Positions 52,053 through 61,127 of a stretch of DNA of 64,000 nucleotides are shown in pieces. Source of the stretch: Marmoricola sp. URHB0036 (lineage in GTDB: Bacteria; Actinomycetota; Actinomycetes; Propionibacteriales; Nocardioidaceae); assembly GCF_000426045.1 (NCBI RefSeq), contig NZ_KE384490.1:601046-665045 (forward strand), read 5' to 3'. The number at the start of each line of letters is the position of its first letter. Position 1 is the stretch's first letter. The notes under the pieces are model-generated. The model saw only the letters and a list, made by a program, of their open reading frames with translations. It made no database searches and was not told the origin of the DNA. The position numbers and the translations under genes are program-made.

Positions 52053-54365
52053 TTAGCGACGCCGGTGCAGCAGCGACCCGCGCAGCAACGACACCGGCCA
52101 CAGCCGACCCCGCCAACCGCGCTCGCGGTCGACCGTGCCGAGCATCGCCCGCCGCCACGAGTCCACGGTCTCCACGGTGCGTGAGCGCACCTCGGGCTCG
52201 ACCTCGGTGACGAGCGTGTCCGACGTCGTCCGGCCGTAGCGTCCGCGCTCGACCTGCACGAGCAATCCCTCCAGCGACGCCACCGCCTCGGGCTGGGCGC
52301 CGGACACCTGCCCCACCACGCTGCGGGCCTGCTCGCGGGGGGAGCGCTGCTCGGGCCAGTCCAGCCCGAGGTCGAGCGCGGTGGCGTGCAGCTCGGCCCA
52401 GGCCCCCTCGGCCAGGTGCACCGGGTCGACCGCACCGAGGCGGCGACGGCGCTGCGCCCGGCGCAGCACGCCCGGACCGACGCCCACCAGGACCACGAGG
52501 CCGAGCCCCGCGAACGGCCACCACGGGATCGACGAGCCACCGTCGTTGCCGCTCTGGGTGTCGATGCTCGAGGTCGGCACGTCCGGCGCCCGGCTCGGCG
52601 AGGTGGTCCTGCTGGGCGCCGCACTCGGGTCGGCGGCGTTGATGGACTGCCGCGTCCAGGCCGGGGTGGCGCCGGCACGCGAGCCGGGTGTCGGCTCGAA
52701 GCGCACCCAGCCGACGCCGCCGAAGTACATCTCCGGCCACGCGTGCCGGTCGTCGCTGGTGTAGACGATCCGGCCGTCGGGCTGCGACTCGCCGTGCAGG
52801 AAGCCGACGACGACCCGGGAGGGGATGTTCAGTGCGCGGCCCATCGCGGCCATCGCGGCGGCGAACTGCTCGCAGTACCCGACCCGGTCGGTGGTGATGA
52901 AGGCGGCCAGCAGGTCCATGCCGGACCCGCTGCGCTGGTCGAGGGAGTAACGGAAGCCTCCGTCGCGCCGGAACCAGTCCTGCAGCTTGATGGCCTTCTG
53001 GAAGTCCGTGGTCGCGCCACGCGTGACCTCCACGGCCCGCTCGTTCACCACGGGTGGCAGGTTGTCGGGCAGCGCAGTCATCGAGCGCCGCACCTTGCTG
53101 GGTGCCGGTCCGGCCGAGTCGAGCACCTTGGCGGTGATGTCCGGTGTGAACGAGGTGGCTTCGTAGCTCAGCTGAGAGGGCGCCGACCCGCCGACGTAGG
53201 CCACGTCGAGCGTGCGGGAGTCGTAGCGCCAGGAGCCCTTCACGCTCAGGCTGCGGATGGGGTAGGGCAAGGGCAGCCAGGTGGTCCCGAAGTCGGGGGC
53301 GAATTGCAGCTTCCAGTGGTTCGTGGTGCCACCGATGCCCGGACCCAGCCCGGGCGGGTTGGGGAACGGGCCGTCGGCGGTGTTGTCGCTCGGCAGGTCG
53401 CGCGACGAGGGCCGCCACTCGTCGTCCCGGAACTGGTCGAGCACCGTGGTGCGCAGGTAGCCGGTCTCCGTCGCGTCAGTCGTCGCGTAGACCAGCGGGG
53501 TGTGCGTCTGGGCGACCAGGTCGCGCCGCAGCCGGATGAACGGGTTGACGGTGGTGAGCTCGAACTGGCCACCGGTGCCGTTGCCGTCGCCCAGGCCGCC
53601 GCGGTCGCGGTTGAGCAGGTCGGCGACCGGGACCAGCGGGGCCACCACCAGGGCGATCAGTACCGCCGCGACGGAGACCTGCCAGAGGACGCCCAGCCGC
53701 GGTCGGGTCCTTCCCCGCCGCCCGCCCCAGGACCACATCTTGTCGACGTGCTCGACCGCGAGCAGTCGCATGAACAGCAGCGCGGTGCCGACGAACACGG
53801 GCAGCGCCAGGGCGTTGTTGAGGATGCTCACCGGGACGCTGAGCGTGACGAGCAGGGGGAGTGCCACCAGCGGCGGCCGGCGTACGGCGAAGGCGAGCAC
53901 GTCGATCGCCCACAGCACGCCCAGGCCGCACGCCATCAGGAAGGCGCGGGTGTGGGTCGGGTTGACCGTGACCGGAGCGGCGTAGGCGTTCAGCGTCTCG
54001 GCGCCGTTGCCGATGACGTAGAACACCTCGCGCATCGAGTGCACGGTCGGCACCAGCCCGAGGAAGGAGTCGCGGGCGGCGAAGATCAGGTTCAGGCCGA
54101 GCAACCCGACCAGCGCCTCGACGAAGGGCGTCACGTAGACGGGCAGGTGCAGCATCCGCAGGCCGCTGCCGCACAGCACCATCACCAGACCGACCATGGC
54201 GGTCGGGATCAGGAAGGTGAGTGGCTGGGCGACCATCCCGCTCCAGGCGAACAGCGCGATCCAGCCCGTGGCCAGCCCCAGCAACGGCGGGCCTGGCCGC
54301 CACTCCTCCCGCTCGTGGGAGTAGGTGGCCTCCTCCTCCACCGGGCGGGCCAGCTGGGTGGTCAC
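52053..54365 (-). CDS. TgpA-type transglutaminase-like membrane protein
   Basis: 770 aa from GTG 54365, overlapping the DUF58 stop (GTGA). About six N-terminal membrane helices (residues 30-240), then a TgpA N-terminal domain, a papain-like transglutaminase core with Cys in VGYCEQFAAAMAAMGRALNI, His in DDRHAWPEMYF and Asp-containing FEPTPGSRAG region, a further helix at about 620 and a DUF4129-like tail. It is a predicted outward-facing cysteine protease/transglutaminase. It belongs to the moxR-DUF58-tgpA operon; substrate unknown. Confidence 0.9.
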   Translation of the reverse strand: MTTQLARPVEEEATYSHEREEWRPGPPLLGLATGWIALFAWSGMVAQPLTFLIPTAMVGLVMVLCGSGLRMLHLPVYVTPFVEALVGLLGLNLIFAARDSFLGLVPTVHSMREVFYVIGNGAETLNAYAAPVTVNPTHTRAFLMACGLGVLWAIDVLAFAVRRPPLVALPLLVTLSVPVSILNNALALPVFVGTALLFMRLLAVEHVDKMWSWGGRRGRTRPRLGVLWQVSVAAVLIALVVAPLVPVADLLNRDRGGLGDGNGTGGQFELTTVNPFIRLRRDLVAQTHTPLVYATTDATETGYLRTTVLDQFRDDEWRPSSRDLPSDNTADGPFPNPPGLGPGIGGTTNHWKLQFAPDFGTTWLPLPYPIRSLSVKGSWRYDSRTLDVAYVGGSAPSQLSYEATSFTPDITAKVLDSAGPAPSKVRRSMTALPDNLPPVVNERAVEVTRGATTDFQKAIKLQDWFRRDGGFRYSLDQRSGSGMDLLAAFITTDRVGYCEQFAAAMAAMGRALNIPSRVVVGFLHGESQPDGRIVYTSDDRHAWPEMYFGGVGWVRFEPTPGSRAGATPAWTRQSINAADPSAAPSRTTSPSRAPDVPTSSIDTQSGNDGGSSIPWWPFAGLGLVVLVGVGPGVLRRAQRRRRLGAVDPVHLAEGAWAELHATALDLGLDWPEQRSPREQARSVVGQVSGAQPEAVASLEGLLVQVERGRYGRTTSDTLVTEVEPEVRSRTVETVDSWRRAMLGTVDRERGWRGRLWPVSLLRGSLLHRRR

Positions 54366-55570
54366 CGGGCCAGCTCCATCCACGCCGCCGGCAGCGAGCC
54401 GTCGCGCTCGAGGGTGGTGGCCTTCCAGCCGCCGCCGCGCAGTGCTGCCGTTGCCGGCGGGTCGCTGCGTCCGCCGCGCTCCCAGGTCGAGACATCCAGC
54501 ACCACGGCGTACGCCGAGTCGCCGGCGGCCGCCATCCCGGCCAGCAGGTCCTGGTCGGTGTCGTTCAGGTTCCCGAGCACGGCCAGCAGCATCCCGCCGT
54601 GGTCGGTGTCCTCGATCCAGTCGGTGGACAGGTGCTCGTGCCTGGTCATGGTCATCAGCGCCAGCCGCTCGAGCTGCTCGGGGAGGTTGACCCCTCCCGT
54701 GCCCTGGTGCCAGCCGTGCGAGGACGACCGACCGGTGGCGCTGACCAGGCGGACCTCGAAGTCCTGGGCCACCAGGTTGCGCATGATCGAGGCGGTGATG
54801 CTGACCGCGCGCTCCATCGACGAGGCAGGGCCGTAGCCACGGTGCGAGATCCGGCGGTTGTCGATGAGCAGCGTGCACCGCGACTGCCACTGCTGCTCCT
54901 CGCGGCGCACCATCAGCTCGCCGGCGCGGGCGCTCGTGGGCCAGTGGATCCGGCGCAGGTCGTCGCCGAGGCGGTACTCGCGGATGGTGACGTCGGGGCT
55001 GCCGCCACCCAGCAGGTCGCGAGTGCGGTTGTCGCCGGCGCCGGCCCACCGCCCGGTCAACGCGATGCGCGGCAACGGCTCGGTGCGGGGAGTGACCAGG
55101 ATGGATGCGGTCGAGGGCAGCGACTGGTCGAAGTCGACCATGCCCAGCGGGTCACCGACCCGGACGTGGAGTGGCCCCACCGGGTAGCGGCCCCGGCTCT
55201 CGGCGTAGATCTGGTAGGTGCGGCGCATCGTCGTACCCGCCGCCATCGGCTCCACCACGAACCGGGGAGGCGGACCGAGCGCCGGGGAGAGCTCCTCCTC
55301 GAGGAGGAGGGTGCCGGTGCGTTTCCCGGCGTTGCCGATCTCGACCTCGACCTGCGCCGTGTCGCCGGCTTCCACCTGCAGGGCGCTGACGTTGCGGCGT
55401 ACCCACACGTTGCGCTCGGTACGACGCAGCACCAGCCACGCCAACGTCGGGATGAGCATGGCCAGCAGGCCGATGCGGACGAAGTCGCGCTCGCCGATCT
55501 GGATGCCGCAGATGATGGCGGCTGCCCCGGCCGCCAGGAAGCACCGGCCACGGACGGTCAGGTCCCGCAC
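54362..55570 (-). CDS. DUF58 domain protein
   Basis: 402 aa from GTG 55570. Two N-terminal membrane helices (CFLAAGAAAIICGIQIGERD and IGLLAMLIPTLAWLVL), then a beta-rich region and the DUF58 motif RRIHWPTSARAGELMVRREE leading into a von Willebrand A-like domain. In MoxR systems it is thought to act with the ATPase as a vWA partner. It lies 27 bp downstream of moxR and overlaps the transglutaminase gene, so one operon. Confidence 0.9.
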   Translation of the reverse strand: MRDLTVRGRCFLAAGAAAIICGIQIGERDFVRIGLLAMLIPTLAWLVLRRTERNVWVRRNVSALQVEAGDTAQVEVEIGNAGKRTGTLLLEEELSPALGPPPRFVVEPMAAGTTMRRTYQIYAESRGRYPVGPLHVRVGDPLGMVDFDQSLPSTASILVTPRTEPLPRIALTGRWAGAGDNRTRDLLGGGSPDVTIREYRLGDDLRRIHWPTSARAGELMVRREEQQWQSRCTLLIDNRRISHRGYGPASSMERAVSITASIMRNLVAQDFEVRLVSATGRSSSHGWHQGTGGVNLPEQLERLALMTMTRHEHLSTDWIEDTDHGGMLLAVLGNLNDTDQDLLAGMAAAGDSAYAVVLDVSTWERGGRSDPPATAALRGGGWKATTLERDGSLPAAWMELAR

Positions 55571-55597
55571 GCGATCACCCCTCCGGCGCCTGAGTGA

Positions 55598-56560
<963 letters not shown>

Positions 56561-56832
56561 GCCCGCCCTCGCGACCCGTCGGTCGTCTGCTGTCTCGCCC
56601 ACCCGTGCTCCCACTTCTCCACCACGCTCCACGGCGCCCCACAGGTCCTGCATCGAGGGCGCGCCGCACCTCTCCTACGACAAGTGAAGCCCATGCCACC
56701 ACACCGGCCACGCGCTGGGACAGGGCGCGGAGGTCTCGATCCGGTCACCGCGCCTGTTTCCGGGGCGATCCGGTCCCGGACTGCGAAGCGGCCTCCGGGT
56801 GAGGGAGATCCGGGAGAAAAGGGGGGTGTCGA
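56561..56832. other. Upstream region of the moxR operon
   Basis: 272 bp between the chosen moxR start and the mraZ operator. It includes an optional 31-codon moxR extension to 56653. No further gene, strong hairpin or convincing promoter hexamer was found here. Confidence 0.4.
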
Positions 56833-56888
56833 GTGGTCGGAAAGTGGTTGACGGTGGGGGGATGTGGAGTAGAGTGGTGCGAAGTGGA
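56833..56888 (+). promoter_or_regulatory. MraZ-type operator: six phased GTGG boxes over the mraZ promoter
   Basis: GTGG occurs at 56833, 56844, 56854, 56864, 56874 and 56884, a spacing of 11 then 10, 10, 10 and 10 bp. MraZ binds direct repeats of this kind spaced by one helical turn upstream of its own operon. TTGACG (56848-56853) and TAGAGT (56870-56875) form a candidate promoter lying within the boxes, so MraZ should repress the dcw operon here. Confidence 0.88.
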
Positions 56889-56936
56889 GGGAACAGGCAG
56901 TTCTTGACGCAGAACCGTGGGTGAGGGGAGCAGCAG

Positions 56937-57365
56937 ATGTTCTCCGGCAGCTACACCCCGAAGCTCGACGACAAGGGCCGGCTCTTCCTCCCCGCGAAGT
57001 TCCGAGACGAGATGAAGGAGGGCCTGGTGATCACTCGTGGTCAGGAACGGGCCCTCGACATCCGCACCAAGGCCGACTTCGCCGTGTTCACCGAGAAGTT
57101 CAGGAACGCATCCCAGACCGACGCCCGTCTGCGGGCCTACGGCCGGATGTTGTTCGCGCTGGCCACCGAGCAGGTCCCCGACAAGCAGGGCCGGGTCACG
57201 ATCACCCCTGAGCTGCGGCAGTACGCCGGGCTCGACCGGGATGCCGTCGTGATCGGGGTCTACGACCGGATCGAGGTCTGGGAGCCCCGCTCGTGGACCG
57301 CCTACACCGCCGACCAGGAACAGGCCTTCGCCAACCTCCAGGAAGAGATCTTTCCGGGCTTCTGA
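56937..57365 (+). CDS. mraZ: Transcriptional regulator MraZ
   Basis: 142 aa with two AbrB-like SpoVT domains: FSGSYTPKLDDKGRLFLPAK and the second LATEQVPDKQGRVTITPELR, each with the conserved DxxGR-type turn. MraZ forms octamer rings that bind GTGG-type repeats at its own promoter and represses the division and cell wall cluster. Six such boxes lie directly upstream. ATG 56937 has GAGGGGAG upstream. First gene of the dcw cluster. Confidence 0.95.
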   Translation: MFSGSYTPKLDDKGRLFLPAKFRDEMKEGLVITRGQERALDIRTKADFAVFTEKFRNASQTDARLRAYGRMLFALATEQVPDKQGRVTITPELRQYAGLDRDAVVIGVYDRIEVWEPRSWTAYTADQEQAFANLQEEIFPGF

Positions 57366-57420
57366 CCGGCACGCACGACCGCACGACAACTCCACATCGG
57401 TGATCGCAGGGCGAGGCTCG

Positions 57421-57505
57421 CGTCCGCTCCTCCCATGACTCCTCTGACGCACCTTCCCCGGTGTCAGATGAGTCGCTTCCCTCCAACCCGGGAGTCGAGC
57501 GGACG
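57421..57505 (+). ncRNA. Structured leader RNA upstream of rsmH (mraW-motif candidate)
   Basis: A nested hairpin can be drawn by eye. CGTCCGCTC (57421-57429) pairs with GAGCGGACG (57497-57505), CTCCC (57430-57434) with GGGAG (57490-57494), GACTC (57437-57441) with GAGTC (57470-57474), TCTGAC (57443-57448) with GTCAGA (57463-57468), and ACC with GGT around loop TTCCCC. An 'mraW' RNA motif upstream of rsmH is known from actinobacteria; equivalence is inferred from position, not from a model match. Confidence 0.6.
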
Positions 57506-57565
57506 GAGAACCTGGCCCTGTGATCACCCACCACGTTCCACAGCAATGCGAGGGGGTCGAACCCG

Positions 57566-57697
57566 ATGAGCGAAGGCACCATCACGCCGGCACGGCGGGT
57601 CCGCCACGAGGTGCGTGACTCCCTCGCGGTGATGGCCTTCTCCGCCCTCTCCTCCTGCGGGATAGCAGTTCTCCTCACGGTCCTGGTCCGGAACTAG
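57566..57697 (+). CDS. 43-aa single-pass membrane microprotein
   Basis: ATG 57566 to TAG 57697, with GAGGGGG 8 nt before the start. Sequence in parts: MSEGTITPARRVRHEVRDSL, then AVMAFSALSSCGIAVLLTVL, then VRN. A basic N-terminus and one membrane helix with a cysteine. It lies between mraZ and rsmH, in the same direction, ending 15 bp before rsmH. The good ribosome-binding site, codon use and place inside an operon support it as real. Function unknown; a division-linked role is a guess from position. Confidence 0.6.
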   Translation: MSEGTITPARRVRHEVRDSLAVMAFSALSSCGIAVLLTVLVRN

Positions 57698-57712
57698 GCG
57701 GGACCTGAACAG

Positions 57713-58705
57713 ATGAGCAGTCCCACCCACGTCCCGGTCCTCCTCGACCGGGTCGTTGCGTTGGTGGCGCCCTCGCTGGAGCGCCCCGGCTCGGTCTTCG
57801 TCGACGCAACCCTCGGGCTCGGCGGTCACACCGAGGCGGTCCTGGACCGTTGCCCGGAGGCCCACGTCGTCGGGGTCGACCGCGACCAGCACGCCCTGGA
57901 GCTGGCCGGCGCGAGGCTGGCCCCGTTCGAGGGGCGCACCACCCTGGTGCACGCGGTGTACGACGAGATCCCGGACGTGCTCGCCGAGCTGGGCATCGCC
58001 TCCGTCGACGGCATCCTCTTCGACCTCGGTGTCTCCTCGATGCAGCTCGACGTCCGTGAGCGAGGCTTCGCCTACGCCGAGGACGCCCCCCTCGACATGC
58101 GAATGGACGACAGCGAGGGCCCGACCGCGGCCGACGTGCTGAACAGCTACCCCGCGGCCGAGCTGGCCCGGATCCTGCGCAGCTACGGCGAGGAGAAGTT
58201 CGCGCGCCAGATCGCGCGGGCCATCGTCCGGGAGCGGGAGACCGAGCCGTTCACCGGATCGGCGCGCCTGGTCGAGCTGCTCCGCCAGACGATCCCGGCC
58301 CCGGCCCGTCGTACGGGAGGACACCCGGCCAAGCGGACCTTCCAGGCCCTGCGCATCGAGGTCAACGACGAGCTCGGCGTGCTGCGTCGAGCCATCCCGG
58401 CCGCCATCGAGTCGATCCGCGTCGGCGGCCGCGTCGTGGTGATGAGCTACCACTCGCTCGAGGACCGACTCGTCAAGCAGGCCTTCGCGGCCGGTACCAC
58501 CTCGCAGGTGCCGCCGGACCTCCCCGTCGTCCCGGCCGGCCTCGAGCCGCCGCTGCGCTCGGTCACGCGCGGCGCCGAGAAGGCGTCCGCCGCCGAGATC
58601 GCCCAGAACCCGCGCGCCGCCTCGGTGCGGTTGCGCGCCGTCGAACGCGTCAACAACAACCGGCCCACCAATCGGCCCAAGAACCGGGGAGACAACGCCG
58701 CATGA
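57713..58705 (+). CDS. rsmH: 16S rRNA (cytosine(1402)-N4)-methyltransferase RsmH
   Basis: 330 aa. [12 protein letters not shown] start, SAM site [38 protein letters not shown], and the C-terminal [16 protein letters not shown], all diagnostic of RsmH (MraW). It methylates the N4 of C1402 in 16S rRNA at the P site. It overlaps ftsL by 4 bp. Preceded by the microprotein and the structured leader. Confidence 0.95.
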   Translation: MSSPTHVPVLLDRVVALVAPSLERPGSVFVDATLGLGGHTEAVLDRCPEAHVVGVDRDQHALELAGARLAPFEGRTTLVHAVYDEIPDVLAELGIASVDGILFDLGVSSMQLDVRERGFAYAEDAPLDMRMDDSEGPTAADVLNSYPAAELARILRSYGEEKFARQIARAIVRERETEPFTGSARLVELLRQTIPAPARRTGGHPAKRTFQALRIEVNDELGVLRRAIPAAIESIRVGGRVVVMSYHSLEDRLVKQAFAAGTTSQVPPDLPVVPAGLEPPLRSVTRGAEKASAAEIAQNPRAASVRLRAVERVNNNRPTNRPKNRGDNAA

Positions 58706-59325
58706 GCAGTCTGATCACCGCCGCAAAGGCAGGGGCCCGCACCCGGGTCCCGCGCTTCGCCGAGGCCGCCGTCGAGCGTGCCCGCCTGACCGTCGTGCCG
58801 CCGCGGCGCGCGATCGGGCGCACCCAGGCCGCGCGTACGCCGTTCGCGGTGCTGGTGATCGCGATGCTGGTGGCCGGTGTCGTCGGGCTGCTGATGTTCA
58901 ACACCAACATGCAGCAGGCCTCGTTCAAGGCCACCGCCCTCCAGGAGCAGGTCAACACGCTGACCGCCAAGGAGCAGTCGTTGAGCATGACCCTCGACGC
59001 CCTGCGCAGCCCGCAGCGGCTCGCGGTGGCGGCCAAGAAGCTGGGCATGGTCCCGCCCGGGCAGCCCGCGTTCATCCGGCTCGACGGCGGGGTGCTCGGT
59101 GCCCCGGCACCGGCCACCAGCGAGAACTCGGTGCGCATCAACCCGCTGCCGACCCCCGCGCCGCCGTCGCTGAAGCGCAAGACCCTCGTCATCAGGGTCG
59201 CCCCCCAGACCACGTCCACCGCGGGTTCGCAGGCCGACACCCGCGGCACCTCCACGGCTCAGACGCGCGGAGGCGATAGGAAGAACACCACCAACGAGTC
59301 GGACCAGTCCGGAGCAACGCATTGA
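58702..59325 (+). CDS. ftsL: FtsL-like cell division protein
   Basis: 207 aa. A cytoplasmic basic tail of about 45 residues, one membrane helix ([20 protein letters not shown]), then a short coiled coil ([20 protein letters not shown]) and the [16 protein letters not shown] motif typical of actinobacterial FtsL/septum formation initiators. The C-terminal 80 residues are Thr/Pro-rich and disordered, longer than in many homologues. It overlaps rsmH and ftsI by 4 bp each. Expected partner of FtsB/FtsQ and FtsWI. Confidence 0.87.
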   Translation: MSSLITAAKAGARTRVPRFAEAAVERARLTVVPPRRAIGRTQAARTPFAVLVIAMLVAGVVGLLMFNTNMQQASFKATALQEQVNTLTAKEQSLSMTLDALRSPQRLAVAAKKLGMVPPGQPAFIRLDGGVLGAPAPATSENSVRINPLPTPAPPSLKRKTLVIRVAPQTTSTAGSQADTRGTSTAQTRGGDRKNTTNESDQSGATH

Positions 59326-61118
59326 CACGTCCCCAACGCAGAGAACGAGGCAGTCTGCGTGGGTCGACCCATGTCCGTCTGAGGGTGGGGCTGCTCGCCA
59401 TCGCGATGCTGCTCTCGTTGTTCGGCGCCCGGCTGTTCCAGCTCCAGGGCGTGGACTCCAAGGCCTACGCCTCGCGCGCCGAGGCCGCCGGGCTGGTCAA
59501 CATCGCGCTCCCGGCCAAGCGCGGCCAGATCCTCGACCGCAACGGGACGCCGCTGGCCGAGTCGGTGGCCGGGATGATGGTCGTCGCCGACCCGACCCGG
59601 ACCACGCCCAACGCCGAGGCGATCGCCAAGCTGCTCGCTGACCGGCTGCACCTCGACTACTTCGACCTGCTCGGCAAGTTGACCAAGAAGAACGACACCA
59701 CGCGCTTCGTCTACATCGCCCGGCGGATCCCCTCGACCCTGGCCTCGAGCACGATGGACGAGCTCAAGGCCCACAACTACGTCGGCGTCGACACCCGCCC
59801 CGACCCGCTGCGCACCTACCCCGCCGGTGACGTCGCCGCCAACCTGATCGGCTACCTCGGCAACGACCCCACCAAGGTGTCGGGCGGGCTGGAGCGCAGC
59901 TTCAACGGCATGCTGGCCGGCAAGGACGGCAAGGAGACCTACGAGGTCGGTGGCGGCAACCGGATCCCGCTCGGCGACAACAGCCAGGTCGACCCGGTCA
60001 ACGGCAAGAACCTGACGCTGACCATCGACCGCGACGTGCAGTGGTTCAGCCAGCGCGTGCTCCGCACGGCCGTCGAGTCGGCCAAGGCACAGTCCGGCGC
60101 GGCCGTCGTACTCGACTCCCGCACCGGCGAGATCCTCGCGCTGGCCGACTACCCGACCTTCGACGCCAACAAGCCCGGCAAGGCAGCCAAGGACGACCTC
60201 GGCAGCCGGGCGCTGAGCGACGTCTACGAGCCGGGGTCGGTCGAGAAGGTGCTCACCACGTCGTCGCTCATCGACGCCGGCAAGGTCACCCCGCGCACCC
60301 GGTTCACCATCCCGGCCGAGCTCCCCGTGCTCGACCGGGTGATCGGTGACTGGTTCCCCCACGGCACCATCCACCTGACCCTGGCCGGCGTCATCGCGCG
60401 TTCCTCCAACATCGGTACGGCGCTCGCGGCCACCCAGTTCGCGCCGGCAGAGCTCTACGACCACCTGGTCAAGTTCGGGCTGGGCCAGCGCACCGACGTC
60501 GGCATGCCGGGCGAGGCCCGTGGCGTCCTCGGCGACCGGGACAGCTGGAACACCCTGACCCGCGCGCAGGTCGCCTTCGGCCAGGGGCTCTCGGTCAACG
60601 CCCTGCAGATGGCCACGGCCATCAACACCGTCGCCAACGGCGGCCAGCTGATCACCCCCAGCCTGGTCGTGGGGCGGGCCACCACCACGTCGGACCAGGA
60701 GGTCGGCACCGAGACGGCGAAGCGTCGCCAGGTGATCAGTGCCGACGCGGCCCGCAAGACCGCCGAGATGATGGAGGGTGTCACCACCCAGGACGTCGGC
60801 ACTGCGCCGGGCGCCGGCATCGAGGGCTACCGCGTGGCCGGCAAGACCGGCACCGCCCAGGAGGTCGGCGGAGCCTGCAACTGCTACCGCGACGGTGGCC
60901 TCGACGTCTCCTTCGCCGGGTTCGCGCCGGCCGACAAGCCGCGCTTCACCGTCTACGTCGTGGTCAAGCACCCCAGCGACGGCGCCAGCGGTGGTGGCAC
61001 GGCCGGCCCGGTGTTCCGCAAGATCCTCAACTACGTCCTGCAGAAGTACGCCGTTCCGCCGACCGACACGCCTCCGGCCAGGATTCCCACCAAGTGGCGG
61101 GTGCACGGTCGTGGATAG
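59322..61118 (+). CDS. ftsI: Penicillin-binding protein FtsI (PBP3-type transpeptidase)
   Basis: 598 aa. N-terminal membrane helix (VGLLAIAMLLSLFGARLFQL), a dimerisation domain (IALPAKRGQILDRNGTPLAE), then a transpeptidase domain with the SxxK motif in EPGSVEKVLT, SxN as SSN in ARSSNIGTAL and the KTG triad in AGKTGTAQ. It crosslinks septal peptidoglycan. SVEK replaces the commoner STFK but keeps catalytic Ser and Lys. TTG 59322 overlaps ftsL. The 3' end carries a promoter-like hexamer for murE. No PASTA domain. Confidence 0.94.
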   Translation: MTRPQRRERGSLRGSTHVRLRVGLLAIAMLLSLFGARLFQLQGVDSKAYASRAEAAGLVNIALPAKRGQILDRNGTPLAESVAGMMVVADPTRTTPNAEAIAKLLADRLHLDYFDLLGKLTKKNDTTRFVYIARRIPSTLASSTMDELKAHNYVGVDTRPDPLRTYPAGDVAANLIGYLGNDPTKVSGGLERSFNGMLAGKDGKETYEVGGGNRIPLGDNSQVDPVNGKNLTLTIDRDVQWFSQRVLRTAVESAKAQSGAAVVLDSRTGEILALADYPTFDANKPGKAAKDDLGSRALSDVYEPGSVEKVLTTSSLIDAGKVTPRTRFTIPAELPVLDRVIGDWFPHGTIHLTLAGVIARSSNIGTALAATQFAPAELYDHLVKFGLGQRTDVGMPGEARGVLGDRDSWNTLTRAQVAFGQGLSVNALQMATAINTVANGGQLITPSLVVGRATTTSDQEVGTETAKRRQVISADAARKTAEMMEGVTTQDVGTAPGAGIEGYRVAGKTGTAQEVGGACNCYRDGGLDVSFAGFAPADKPRFTVYVVVKHPSDGASGGGTAGPVFRKILNYVLQKYAVPPTDTPPARIPTKWRVHGRG

Positions 61119-61121
61119 CCT
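61116..61121 (+). promoter_or_regulatory. TAGCCT hexamer overlapping the ftsI stop, 6 nt before murE
   Basis: The hexamer includes the TAG stop of ftsI and lies 6 nt before GTG 61128. This is the spacing seen at other leaderless-type starts in the window, suggesting an internal promoter that can express murE apart from the operon. Confidence 0.4.
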
Positions 61122-61127
61122 CGGGTG

